Made by a program: the position numbers and the translations under genes | In this document: piece after piece, positions 1 to 6,511 of the stretch | Position numbering within the stretch: the first letter of the stretch is position 1 | Layout: each line of letters begins with the position of its first letter | The notes under the pieces: model-generated | What the model was told of the DNA's origin: nothing | The model's database searches: none | Seen by the model: only the letters and a program-made list of their open reading frames with translations | Assembly (NCBI GenBank): GCA_018268695.1 | Contig: JAFDWD010001113.1 | Location: forward strand, 1-10,366 | Origin: Actinomycetota bacterium | GTDB lineage: Bacteria > Actinomycetota > Thermoleophilia > Solirubrobacterales > 70-9 | Reading direction: 5' to 3' | DNA length: 10,366 nt

Positions 1-1
1 G

Positions 2-1948
2 ATGGTCGCGAGCGACGGACACGCCGTCGTCGCCGAGATCGCGGTCGCCCGCGTCCTCGCGGCCCGCTCGACCATCAAGGCCGACCAGCGCGCGATGGTC
101 GAGCGCCTGACGCGCGGGGGAGAGGGACTCGCCATCGTGGTCGGCGAGGCCGGCACCGGGAAGACCTTCGCGACCGTGGCCGCCGCCGAGGCATGGGCCG
201 GCTCCGGGGTTGGCCTGCGGGTCGCGGCGCCGACCTGGCGCGCCGCCAACGTCCTGCGCTCCGAGGGGCTCGACGCGACCAGCGTCGCCCGGCTCCTCGC
301 CGAGCTTGACGGCAGGCGGAGCCGACTCGCCCGCGACTCGGTCCTCCTGGTCGACGAGGCCGGGATGGTCGACTCGGCGACGATCGCCCGGCTGATCGAC
401 CACGCCCTCGCGGCCGACGCCAAGCTGGTGTTGGTCGGCGATCCTGCGCAGCTCGGCGAGATCGAGGCCGGCGGCCTCTTCGCCGCGATCGTCGCCCGCA
501 CCGAGCCTGTCGTCCTCGACCAGGTCATCCGCCATGAACACGACATCGACCGAGAAGGCGCGCGGCGAATCCGCGAGGGCCACGGCGCCGAGGCGATCGA
601 GGTCTACCGCTCAGCCGAGCGTGTCGTCGTCTCCGCCGACCCCGAGGCACGACGAGAGGCGATGGTCGCCGACTGGTGGCGGTCCTTCGCTGACGGCGAG
701 GACGCGGTCATGGTCGCCAAGCGAAACGTCGAGGTCGAGCGGCTGAACGCTCTGGCGCGGGAGCTGATGAAGGCCGAAGGCCGTCTCGGTGACGCCGAGA
801 TCGCGGTCGGAGATGGCCGGTTCGCGGTCGGCGACCAGGTCATCACCCGCGTCAACGACCACCGCGCCGGCATCTACAACCGTGAGCGCTGGCGGGTCGA
901 GGCATTCGACCCCGAGGGCGTTGTCGAGCTGGTCGGCATCGACACGGACCGACGTGTGACTGTCGGCTCCGACTACCTGGGTCGGGTCAACCCGAATGAC
1001 GATGCGCCCGCGCTCCAGCACGCCTACGCCGCCACGACCTACCAGGCGCAGGGCTCGACGGTCGACCGCGCCTACGTTATGGCCGACCCCTCGATGGACC
1101 GGCAGGAGCTGTACGTGGCGGCCTCGCGCAGTCGGGAGGAGACGTTCTTCTACGCGACCCCGGAGGTCGACCTCGAGCGCGAGGAGTACGCGCCTCACTC
1201 GCCCGGTCGCGAGGGCCTCGCCCACATCGCCGCGGCGGCCGAGCGTGACGGCGCCCAGGTGTCCGCGCATGACCAGGCCCTCCGCTCCCGACTGGAGCCA
1301 CTCTCCTCGCCTGACCTGGTCCGGCTGCGGGACGAGCTGCGCTCGGAGGCGGGCGCCGAGGCGCAGGGCGAACGACGCCGGAAGAATCTCGAAGAACGGA
1401 TCACCCAAAGCGAAGAACTGCTCGCAGGCGTCGAGGCGGAGCGCAGGGAGCTCGGCGAGCCGCCGCGATGGAGCCGGGACGCGAAGCGCGCGCACGCTGA
1501 GACGAGTCGGCAACTCGACGCGAGGGAGTCGATGTCGCGGGAGGCGCTCGCGCGTCATCTGGCCGAGCGCGAGGCGATGCCGACCGTCGCCCACGACACC
1601 CGCGCGGAGGTAGCCGCGATCGACCGCATCCTCGACCGTCGTGAGGATATGGCGCTCGCCGCTGCGCGTGTCTCTCCCGGTGCGTATCTCGTCGCTGAGC
1701 TGGGGGAGAGGCCGGAGAAGGGTCCGGCTCGGATGGCCTGGGACCATGCGGTGCGGGAGGTCGAGGGTTACCGCCTTCGGAACGGGGTCGAAGACCGCGA
1801 GTCTGCATTGGGACCGGAGGCCAAGGACAGGGCCGAACGGCGCGAGCAGATCGCGGCCGAGCGCTCGATCGAGCGGGCGCGTCGGTCACTCGGTCTTGAG
1901 CCGACCCGCGCGGTCGAGCGCGGACAGTCGATGGAGATCGGGCTGTGA
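2..1948 (+). CDS. MobF-family conjugative relaxase/helicase (TraA/TrwC-like), C-terminal part, 5' truncated
   Basis: This is the helicase half of a relaxase that nicks element DNA at oriT and unwinds the strand for transfer. The visible 648 residues open with a RecD/TraI-type superfamily 1 helicase: Walker A GEAGTGKT (about 48-55), Walker B LLVDEAG (about 115-121), motif GDPAQL (146-151), a late motif around TTYQAQGST (345-353) and an arginine-finger-like segment AASRSRE (373-379). After residue 400 the chain is rich in Arg, Glu and Ala and probably helical or coiled-coil, as in the tails of TraA proteins. The N-terminal relaxase domain with its catalytic Tyr and His triad is absent. The frame is open to the window edge, so the ATG at position 2 is probably internal. 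The stop overlaps the next gene by 4 bp (GTGA), which suggests translational coupling. A RecD2-like helicase is the alternative, but the integrase and excisionase context favours a relaxase. Confidence 0.85.
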   Translation: MVASDGHAVVAEIAVARVLAARSTIKADQRAMVERLTRGGEGLAIVVGEAGTGKTFATVAAAEAWAGSGVGLRVAAPTWRAANVLRSEGLDATSVARLLAELDGRRSRLARDSVLLVDEAGMVDSATIARLIDHALAADAKLVLVGDPAQLGEIEAGGLFAAIVARTEPVVLDQVIRHEHDIDREGARRIREGHGAEAIEVYRSAERVVVSADPEARREAMVADWWRSFADGEDAVMVAKRNVEVERLNALARELMKAEGRLGDAEIAVGDGRFAVGDQVITRVNDHRAGIYNRERWRVEAFDPEGVVELVGIDTDRRVTVGSDYLGRVNPNDDAPALQHAYAATTYQAQGSTVDRAYVMADPSMDRQELYVAASRSREETFFYATPEVDLEREEYAPHSPGREGLAHIAAAAERDGAQVSAHDQALRSRLEPLSSPDLVRLRDELRSEAGAEAQGERRRKNLEERITQSEELLAGVEAERRELGEPPRWSRDAKRAHAETSRQLDARESMSREALARHLAEREAMPTVAHDTRAEVAAIDRILDRREDMALAAARVSPGAYLVAELGERPEKGPARMAWDHAVREVEGYRLRNGVEDRESALGPEAKDRAERREQIAAERSIERARRSLGLEPTRAVERGQSMEIGL

Positions 1949-2226
1949 CCATGGCGGCCCTCCGTCTTGAGATCGACGAGGAGCTGATCGAGCGGATCGC
2001 CGAGCGCGCGGCCGAGCTGATCGGCGAGCGTGCCGACCGCCGGTCGAAGGACGGTTGGCTGCGCGGCGCCGACCGGATCGCCGCCTACATCGACGCGCCG
2101 CGCTCGCGGGTCTATGCGCTCGCTTCGGCCAGACGCATCCCTGTCCACCGCGACGGCTCCGCCCTGATCGCGAGGCGCTCGGAGTTGGACCGATGGCTGC
2201 TCCAGGGCGGCGGGCTGCGGACCTGA
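1945..2226 (+). CDS. Excisionase-like helix-turn-helix DNA-binding protein
   Basis: A 93-residue protein with a winged helix-turn-helix of the MerR/excisionase (HTH_17) type at about residues 38-87. The segment GADRIAAYIDAPRSRVYAL is the HTH, RRIPVHRDGS the wing, and RRSELDRWL the typical closing helix. The N-terminal 35 residues are a charged, Glu/Arg-rich helix. Such proteins bind element ends to favour excision over integration, or regulate element genes. The GTG at 1945 is preferred over the ATG at 1951 because GGAG at 1933-1936 sits 8 nt before the GTG but 14 nt before the ATG, and because GTGA overlaps the relaxase stop. Lying between relaxase and integrase, it most likely directs excision. 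A regulator of transfer or of the integrase gene is possible. The family call is firm and the Xis role is inference. Confidence 0.75.
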   Translation: MTMAALRLEIDEELIERIAERAAELIGERADRRSKDGWLRGADRIAAYIDAPRSRVYALASARRIPVHRDGSALIARRSELDRWLLQGGGLRT

Positions 2227-2481
2227 CCGGCCAGCTCCCCATGGTGTCGCGTGGAGCCTGTTGCGGACGGCTTTGGCGACCGCGAGTGTGGCACCGGCTC
2301 GGAGGCCTTCAAGCCCCGGCTGCGCCGGGGCTCCTAACGGCCCTCGCCTCGGCTCAGGTTCCGGCCTCCTCGTCCGGCGCGGTTCTGCGGTTGTCAAAGC
2401 CGGCGGCGGTGGGAGGGGGAATCGGACCCGCCCGGAGGCGCCGGGGCGTAGAGCATCATCAACGAGAGGAGTGGGGACCAC
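2227..2481. other. Spacer between xis-like gene and integrase
   Basis: A 255-bp GC-rich stretch with no convincing coding frame. It contains the perfect hairpin listed separately and, at its right end, a ribosome binding site for the integrase (AGGAG at 2467-2471, 10 nt before the ATG). The gap and hairpin suggest that the integrase is transcribed separately from the relaxase/xis pair. No clear -35/-10 pair could be identified. Confidence 0.5.
2312..2332 (+). terminator. GC-rich hairpin, possible terminator after xis-like gene
   Basis: AGCCCCGG (2312-2319) and CCGGGGCT (2325-2332) form a perfect 8-bp stem with the 5-nt loop CTGCG. It lies 86 bp after the xis-like stop and 150 bp before the integrase start. 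No T-tract follows, so it would be a U-tract-less terminator of the kind proposed for actinobacteria, or a recombination or regulatory structure. Confidence 0.4.
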
Positions 2482-3699
2482 ATGGCAAAGCTGACCAAGA
2501 CCTCGACGCCGGGAATCTTCCGACGCCACAAGAAGGACTGTGGGGGTGGACGGTGCGACTGCGCGTACGTGGTGATGTGGCGACACCGGGGGCGCCAGCA
2601 CAAGGAGACGTTCAGGACGCTCGCGGAGGCGAGAGAGGCGCAAGGGAAGAGGCGCGCGGGTGACGGGCTGCCGTCGTCACGGCTCACGGTCGACGCCTAC
2701 TTCTCGGAGTGGATTGAGACGTACGCGGGGCGGACCTCGCAGGGCCTCTCGGATCGTTCCCGCAGTCTCTACCGGCGGGCGATCAGCGAGCGCGTGATTC
2801 CGGAGTGGGGGACGTGGCGGCTCGGTGAGGTCGAACCCGTGGACGTGAGGCGTCTATACGGGAAGCTGCGCGAGGCCGAAGTCTCGACTTCGGTCCTGCG
2901 CCTCGTTCGCGCCGCGACTTCAGCGATGTTCGCGACGGCGGTCGAGGACGGCATCCTTCGGACTAGCCCGGTGTCGGGCGTTCGCATTCCTGCGCCGAAG
3001 GTCATCGACCAGGACGACGAGACGGCTAAGGCTTTGACCAAGGAGGAGTTGCGCCTTTTCCTGCGAGCAGTCGGGGACGACTGGGATCTGTTCTTTTCGT
3101 TTCTGACCCATACCGGGCTGCGCATCAGCGAGGCGCTGGGCGTCAACTGGGAGCATCTCGACCTCGGCCGTCAGCCGCTCCTGAGGGTCCGTGAACAGGT
3201 CTACGAGGGCAAGAGGCAGCGCCTTAAGTCCAAGAGCGGACGCCGCGACCTTCCTCTTTCGTCCGGCATGGCGGATCGACTGCGCGCTCACCGCCGCGAT
3301 CACTTCGTCGATGAGAAGAGTCCTGTCTTCACCACCGCGACCGGAGAGGCGCTGCGTCGGTCGAACGTCGCGAATCGCGTCCTCTCGCCCGCGGCGAAGG
3401 CGGCCGGGCTGGTGGTCGACCGTGACGGCCAGGAGGTGCCTTGGGTCACCTTCCATACCTTCCGGCATACCTGTGCCTCCCTACTCTTCGAGAACGGCAA
3501 GAACGTAAAGCAGGTCTCGGAGTGGCTGGGTCATGCAGACCCGTCGTTCACCCTCTCGACCTACATCCACCTCCTTGACGACGGCGTCGGCGGTGCCGAC
3601 TTCTTCGACGAGGCACTCGGGGGCAACAAAAAGGCAACAGCCGGTCAGCTAAAAGCCGCAGACGCCATGGACGCCGATTCGCCAGAACACGCCAATTAG
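2482..3699 (+). CDS. int: Tyrosine recombinase/integrase
   Basis: A 405-residue site-specific recombinase that would integrate and, with an excisionase, excise the element at a tRNA gene. The N-terminus has a compact Cys/His-rich patch (H16, C20, C25, C27), possibly a small zinc-binding arm-DNA domain, before beta-like strands (about 28-45). A SAM-like core-binding domain follows (about 67-160) and the catalytic domain runs from about 185 to 365. All six catalytic positions are visible: R214 in TGLRISE, K251 in KSKSGRR, H325 and R328 in HTFRH, H351 in WLGHAD, and Y361 in STYIHL as the nucleophile. The length is typical of phage and ICE integrases. The ATG is supported by AGGAG 10 nt upstream. 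The last 40 residues are polar and may be disordered. The gene ends about 45 bp from the tRNA scar, the usual int-att arrangement. Confidence 0.95.
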   Translation: MAKLTKTSTPGIFRRHKKDCGGGRCDCAYVVMWRHRGRQHKETFRTLAEAREAQGKRRAGDGLPSSRLTVDAYFSEWIETYAGRTSQGLSDRSRSLYRRAISERVIPEWGTWRLGEVEPVDVRRLYGKLREAEVSTSVLRLVRAATSAMFATAVEDGILRTSPVSGVRIPAPKVIDQDDETAKALTKEELRLFLRAVGDDWDLFFSFLTHTGLRISEALGVNWEHLDLGRQPLLRVREQVYEGKRQRLKSKSGRRDLPLSSGMADRLRAHRRDHFVDEKSPVFTTATGEALRRSNVANRVLSPAAKAAGLVVDRDGQEVPWVTFHTFRHTCASLLFENGKNVKQVSEWLGHADPSFTLSTYIHLLDDGVGGADFFDEALGGNKKATAGQLKAADAMDADSPEHAN

Positions 3700-3705
3700 C
3701 AGGGA

Positions 3706-3724
3706 TTTTCGGAGCAGCCGAAAA
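3706..3724. repeat. Perfect inverted repeat between integrase stop and att site
   Basis: TTTTCGG (3706-3712) and CCGAAAA (3718-3724) are perfect inverted repeats with the 5-nt spacer AGCAG, starting 7 bp after the integrase stop codon. As RNA it would be a short stem for terminating int transcription, though no T-tract follows. As DNA it lies where arm or core sites for integrase or excisionase binding are often found. Which of the two applies cannot be told from sequence. Confidence 0.5.
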
Positions 3725-3745
3725 CAGCCGCAACCGTAGGAGTCA

Positions 3746-3783
3746 TCAGGAGGTTGCCGGTTCGATCCCGGCGGCGGGCTTCC
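3746..3783 (+). other. Element/chromosome junction: 3' tRNA fragment (attachment site)
   Basis: The block reads as the 3' part of a tRNA: a possible anticodon-stem strand TCAGG (3746-3750), variable loop AGGTT (3751-3755), T stem GCCGG (3756-3760), T loop TTCGATC (3761-3767), T stem CCGGC (3768-3772), acceptor strand GGCGGGC (3773-3779) and discriminator T (3780). No matching 5' acceptor strand (GCCCGCC), D arm or anticodon loop with T33 lies upstream, so this is not a functional tRNA. No CCA is encoded after it. This is the standard scar of a tyrosine integrase that uses a tRNA 3' end as attB. The tRNA identity is uncertain; T73 is compatible with Thr, Gly or Cys. The exact identity block needs the other end of the element. 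Confidence 0.8.
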
Positions 3784-4032
3784 GCTTCAGAGTCGATTTG
3801 CGGGCACGTAGGCGCTGTGGGCAGTCGGTACCGCAGATGGCTGCGTGTGTCGTGAGAAAGGTCTGCCTAGACTCCGTTGCGGGGGTCTTTCTTCCGAGAC
3901 TTAAGGTCGGGATCGAGATGGAGCAGCGCCCATGCGTCTTCGGCCCTGTCTCGCAGCCATTCGACGAAGGCCTTCACGAGTCTCATTGGCAGAGGGTAGA
4001 CGGTGCGTTGCGACGGCCCCGGTGGGTGACAC
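3784..4032. other. Chromosomal spacer right of the junction, no clear gene
   Basis: About 250 bp between the tRNA fragment and the cytochrome gene stop. No convincing plus-strand gene: the open plus frame here runs into the antisense of the cytochrome and has no recognisable features. The minus strand has one short frame listed separately as a possible remnant. No clear terminator for the cytochrome transcript was found. Confidence 0.5.
3867..3986 (-). pseudogene. Possible gene remnant or 39-residue small protein
   Basis: The minus strand from an ATG at 3986 encodes 39 residues starting MRLVKAFVEWLRDRAEDAW and ending at a TAG at 3867. The frame stays open upstream to at least 4010, adding QRTVYPLP. 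The segment VYPLPMRLVKAFVEWLRD resembles the C-terminal end of LysR-family regulators, where a short strand is followed by an amphipathic final helix of the form xVxAFxxWL. The polar tail SRKKDPRNGV could be read-through past a lost stop. No ribosome binding site precedes the ATG. It may be the tail of a gene broken by insertion or rearrangement next to the tRNA, or chance. The LysR resemblance is from memory and weak. Confidence 0.25.
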
Positions 4033-4488
4033 TTACTTGGCCGGTGAATTGGCGACCAGGAACTGGGTCAGCTGTTCGAGTTCTTCTTCGCTCAGGGTCT
4101 GGCCGTAGGTGGTCGGCATGATGCCGCCGGAATAGCCTTCGGCGATCTCGGCTTCGGGGTTAACGATCATTTCTTCGATCCCCGCCGCGTTGTCATCGGG
4201 GGCGAGATATTCGTTCAGGTTGGGGCCGATCGTGCCCGTGGTGCCGGCGGCGGCGAAGGTGTGACAGTTACCGCAACCGAGGCCGGTGAAGACTTGCGAG
4301 CCGGGTTCGGCCGAGCCCGGTCCGCCGGTTTCTTCGGCGGCGGACGAGGATCCTCCCCCGCCGGTGAAGTGCCCGAGCAGGAAGCCCGCGCCGGCGGCGA
4401 GGACTACGGAGAGGACGATGCCGATCAGGGCGATCGTCATCCAGATGCTGGTCGAGGAGCGCTTGCCGTTCTTCATGGGTCGCATCAT
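4033..4488 (-). CDS. Membrane-anchored monohaem cytochrome c
   Basis: A 151-residue class I c-type cytochrome. An N-terminal transmembrane helix (about 15-38) anchors it with the haem domain outside the membrane, followed by a Gly/Ser/Glu-rich linker (about 43-65). The haem motif is C72-G-N-C75-H76. IGPNL (87-91) is a usual cytochrome c loop, and M124 in GGIMPTTYG is the likely sixth ligand. The terminal helix SEEELEQLTQFLVA completes the fold. Such proteins carry electrons between a quinol-oxidising complex and a terminal oxidase. ATG codons at 4488, 4485 and 4476 are all possible, none with a clear ribosome binding site; the longest is given. It is divergent from the FAD oxidoreductase with 127 bp between start codons, so the two may share regulation and possibly electron flow, which is inference. 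Confidence 0.9.
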   Translation of the reverse strand: MMRPMKNGKRSSTSIWMTIALIGIVLSVVLAAGAGFLLGHFTGGGGSSSAAEETGGPGSAEPGSQVFTGLGCGNCHTFAAAGTTGTIGPNLNEYLAPDDNAAGIEEMIVNPEAEIAEGYSGGIMPTTYGQTLSEEELEQLTQFLVANSPAK

Positions 4489-4615
4489 CTGCGGGGGGCA
4501 GAAGGGGACGCATCGGGGTTATGCCGCACGTCGATCGGGGGGACAGCGCGGATGGCGGTGGGTCTGAACGGGGCGACGATCGCAGTCCACGTCAGCCTCG
4601 AGCCAAAGGCCTGGG
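4489..4615. promoter_or_regulatory. Divergent promoter region, cytochrome c / FAD oxidoreductase
   Basis: This 127-bp region lies between two divergent start codons and must carry the promoter for both genes, unless one lies inside the opposite gene. It is GC-rich. I could not pick out convincing -35/-10 hexamers or a clear operator palindrome. No strong Shine-Dalgarno site precedes either start. Confidence 0.45.
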
Positions 4616-5752
4616 ATGAAACCAAGAGTCGTCATCGTCGGAGGAGGGGTGGCGGCGCTGGAGGCGGCGCTCGTCATCGGAGACCTGGTGGGCGAGCGGG
4701 CGAACATCGAGATCCACTCGACCCGAGAGGACTTCGTCTATCGCCCCCATACGGTAGGCGGACCGTTCGGGAATGTGGTGAAAACGTATGACCTCCCGGC
4801 GCTGGCACGGCGCTGCGGCGTCGAGTTTCACCCCGACAACATCGTGTCGGTGGACGCTGGTGCCCGGCTCGCGACCACCTTCCACGGTGGCTCGATTCCC
4901 TACGACCACCTCCTCTTCGCCGCGGGAGCCTCGCGCAGGTGGCCGATCTCCGGCGCCACGACCTTCTGGGGGATCCGGGAAGCCGCGGACGTCGAAGAGA
5001 TCCTCGAGCGCTTCAAGGCCGGGCGGATCCGCCGTGTCGCCTTCACCATGCCGAGCATCGGCGACTGGTCGTTGCCGATGTACGAGCTGGCCCTGCTGAC
5101 CGAGGCCGAGCTCTCGCGGGCGGGCGTCGCGGACTACGAGCTGACCGTCGTCACGCCCGAGGACCGCCCCCTGCAGCTGTTCGGGACCGAGGTCGCCAAC
5201 GCCGTTGCGGGCCTGCTCGAGAGCAGGGGGATCGAGGTGATCGCCGCAACCCGCCCGATCGGCTTCGAAGGAGGTCGGCTGGAGGTGGCTCCTGAGGCGA
5301 GCTTGGAGTTCGACGAGGTGATCAGCCTTCCGCGCATCGAGGCCCCGGAGGTGGGCGGATTCATCCACGACTCCAAGGGTTTCATCCGCATCGACGAGCA
5401 CTGCCGTGCCCTGCGTTGCGAGCGGACCTACGCCGCCGGCGACATCACCAGCTTCCCCGTCAAGCAGGGCGGTATCGCCGCCCAGCAGGCCGACACCGCG
5501 GCGGAAGCGATCGCCGCCGAGCTTGGTGTCCCGATCGCGCCGAGCCCCTTCGATCCGGTCCTGCGCGGCGTCCTCTGGACCGGCCATGAGCCGCTCTACC
5601 TCCAGCATCGGCTGGCCGAAGATGATGACGGAGCCTCGATCGTCTCGACCGATCCGCCGTGGGAGGGGGGCGAGGCGAAGATCGTCGCGAGGCGGTTGAC
5701 CTCGTTCCTCGCGGAGCTCGACGCCGGGCACGACGTCGAACTCCGCCGCTGA
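4616..5752 (+). CDS. FAD-dependent pyridine nucleotide-disulfide-type oxidoreductase (SQR/NDH-2-like)
   Basis: A 378-residue two-dinucleotide-binding-domain flavoprotein. The N-terminal FAD site has the strand VVIVGGGVAALEA (5-17) with G9, G11, A14 and E16. The second signature FAAGA is at 101-105. The C-terminal FAD motif TYAAGD (271-276) is followed by KQGGIAAQQAD (283-293), the segment that in SQR and NDH-2 proteins lies by the flavin and quinone. The central part (about 135-240) replaces the NAD domain. Only three cysteines are present (C67, C263, C268), and they do not match the spaced redox cysteines expected of true sulfide:quinone reductases, so sulfide oxidation is not supported. Length is slightly short for either family. 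There is no obvious C-terminal membrane helix. The ATG is preceded only by a weak GGCCTGGG. Substrate unknown. The phosphatase follows after 54 bp. Confidence 0.85.
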   Translation: MKPRVVIVGGGVAALEAALVIGDLVGERANIEIHSTREDFVYRPHTVGGPFGNVVKTYDLPALARRCGVEFHPDNIVSVDAGARLATTFHGGSIPYDHLLFAAGASRRWPISGATTFWGIREAADVEEILERFKAGRIRRVAFTMPSIGDWSLPMYELALLTEAELSRAGVADYELTVVTPEDRPLQLFGTEVANAVAGLLESRGIEVIAATRPIGFEGGRLEVAPEASLEFDEVISLPRIEAPEVGGFIHDSKGFIRIDEHCRALRCERTYAAGDITSFPVKQGGIAAQQADTAAEAIAAELGVPIAPSPFDPVLRGVLWTGHEPLYLQHRLAEDDDGASIVSTDPPWEGGEAKIVARRLTSFLAELDAGHDVELRR

Positions 5753-5779
5753 GGGACCGGGCCCCCGCGTCGGGGAGGC

Positions 5780-5796
5780 GCTCGCCGCGGGCGAGC
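5780..5796. repeat. Small hairpin between oxidoreductase and phosphatase genes
   Basis: GCTCGCC (5780-5786) and GGCGAGC (5790-5796) form a perfect 7-bp stem with a GCG loop in the 54-bp gap. No T-tract follows. It could attenuate read-through, or it could shield the weak ribosome binding region 10 nt before the phosphatase ATG. Short GC-rich stems are expected by chance at this composition. Confidence 0.3.
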
Positions 5797-5806
5797 ACGA
5801 ACGATC

Positions 5807-6511
5807 ATGCTGTCGGCGATGAGCGAGGAAGCGACCGGGTTCGAGCAGCACCGCTACGTGCCGCCGCCCGATGCGGTCGAGGTGATCGTGGTGCGGCACG
5901 GGGCCTCGGAAGCGGCGCTGCCAGGGAAGCGCTTCCCCCTGATCGACGGGCAGGGGGATCCGGCGCTCTCGGAGGTCGGGCGGGGTCAGGCGCGATCGGT
6001 GGCGCGCGAGCTTGCCGACGAGCGCTTCTCCGGGATGTTCGTGTCGAACCTGCGACGGACCCAGGAAACCGCCGGGCCGCTCGCGGAGGCGAGCGGGTTG
6101 GAGCCGACGGTGCTGCCCGACCTGCGGGAGATCTTCCTCGGGGACCTGGAGGGCGGGGAGTACCGGATCAAGGTCGCCGAAGGCGATCCGCTCGTCGCCG
6201 AGATCGCCGCGCAGGAACGCTGGGACGTGATTCCCGGCGCCGAGTCCCTGGCGGACTTCGAGGGCCGCCTGCGCTCCGCGATCGAGGAGATCGCCGGCTC
6301 GGTGCCGGCGGGGACGGTCGCGGTGGCCTTCGCCCACGGCGCCGTGATCGGCCAGCTCTGCGCGATGGCCACCGGGAGCCGCCCCTTCGCCTTCATCCAC
6401 GCCGACAACGGCTCGATCTCCCGCCTGGTCGTCCACGAGGACGGCCGCTGGCTCCTGCGCAGCTTCAACGAGACCCGCCACCTGGACCAGCCGACCGGCC
6501 CGGTCGGCTGA
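5807..6511 (+). CDS. Histidine phosphatase family protein (phosphoglycerate mutase-like)
   Basis: A 234-residue branch-1 histidine phosphatase. The phospho-acceptor motif VVRHGASE is at 28-35, with R30, H31 and G32. SNLRRTQETA (80-89) supplies the second phosphate-binding arginine, likely R84. E108 in LREIFLGDLEG is the usual catalytic acid position, and H177 in FAHGAV is the second histidine. All core residues are therefore present. The family covers phosphatases of sugar phosphates, cobalamin precursors and other small molecules as well as mutases, and nothing here fixes the substrate. The first 20 residues are extra and polar. The ATG at 5819 (MSEEATGF) is an equally good start, and neither has a strong ribosome binding site. 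The gene converges with the Excalibur gene 34 bp downstream. Confidence 0.9.
   Translation: MLSAMSEEATGFEQHRYVPPPDAVEVIVVRHGASEAALPGKRFPLIDGQGDPALSEVGRGQARSVARELADERFSGMFVSNLRRTQETAGPLAEASGLEPTVLPDLREIFLGDLEGGEYRIKVAEGDPLVAEIAAQERWDVIPGAESLADFEGRLRSAIEEIAGSVPAGTVAVAFAHGAVIGQLCAMATGSRPFAFIHADNGSISRLVVHEDGRWLLRSFNETRHLDQPTGPVG

Larger units (their letters stand above)
1..3783. mobile_element. Right end of an integrative conjugative/mobilizable element
   Basis: Three element genes in a row (MobF relaxase helicase half, excisionase-like HTH protein, tyrosine integrase) are followed directly by a 3' tRNA fragment that marks the insertion junction. All three read toward the junction. The fragment's orientation places the intact tRNA, with its 3' end supplied by the element, at the other end, left of the window. 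The relaxase implies DNA transfer rather than a prophage. Whether the element is a full conjugative element or only mobilizable cannot be judged, because the type IV secretion or TraB-like translocase genes would lie outside. The right boundary is placed at the end of the tRNA-like sequence and the left boundary is not seen. Confidence 0.8.

Noticed and set aside
611..1747. A 378-residue minus-strand frame opposite the relaxase
   Set aside because: Mirror of the relaxase codon pattern, with no recognisable domain. The relaxase helicase motifs on the plus strand are unambiguous.
2394..2440. A T-arm-like stretch on the minus strand (GGG, TCCGATT, CCC) that could be a second tRNA fragment
   Set aside because: The loop has C instead of T at the second position, the T stem has a mismatch, and no matching acceptor strand or anticodon arm is found. 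It does not match the att fragment either.
3706..3783. An intact tRNA gene ending at about 3783
   Set aside because: No GCCCGCC acceptor strand, D arm or anticodon loop with T33 is found in the 75 bp before the acceptor strand, so only the 3' portion is present.
3798..4121. A 107-residue plus-strand frame right of the junction
   Set aside because: It overlaps the end of the cytochrome gene in antisense, has no ribosome binding site and shows no recognisable family or segment.
4616..5752. Calling the flavoprotein a sulfide:quinone oxidoreductase
   Set aside because: Only C67, C263 and C268 are present, and these do not fit the spaced redox cysteines needed for sulfide oxidation. The broader superfamily call is safer.
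4592..6481. A 629-residue open frame on the minus strand
   Set aside because: It runs antisense to the FAD oxidoreductase and the phosphatase, both with clear family motifs. Long antisense frames are expected at this GC content and its residues are low-complexity Arg/Gly/Asp/Leu-rich without motifs.
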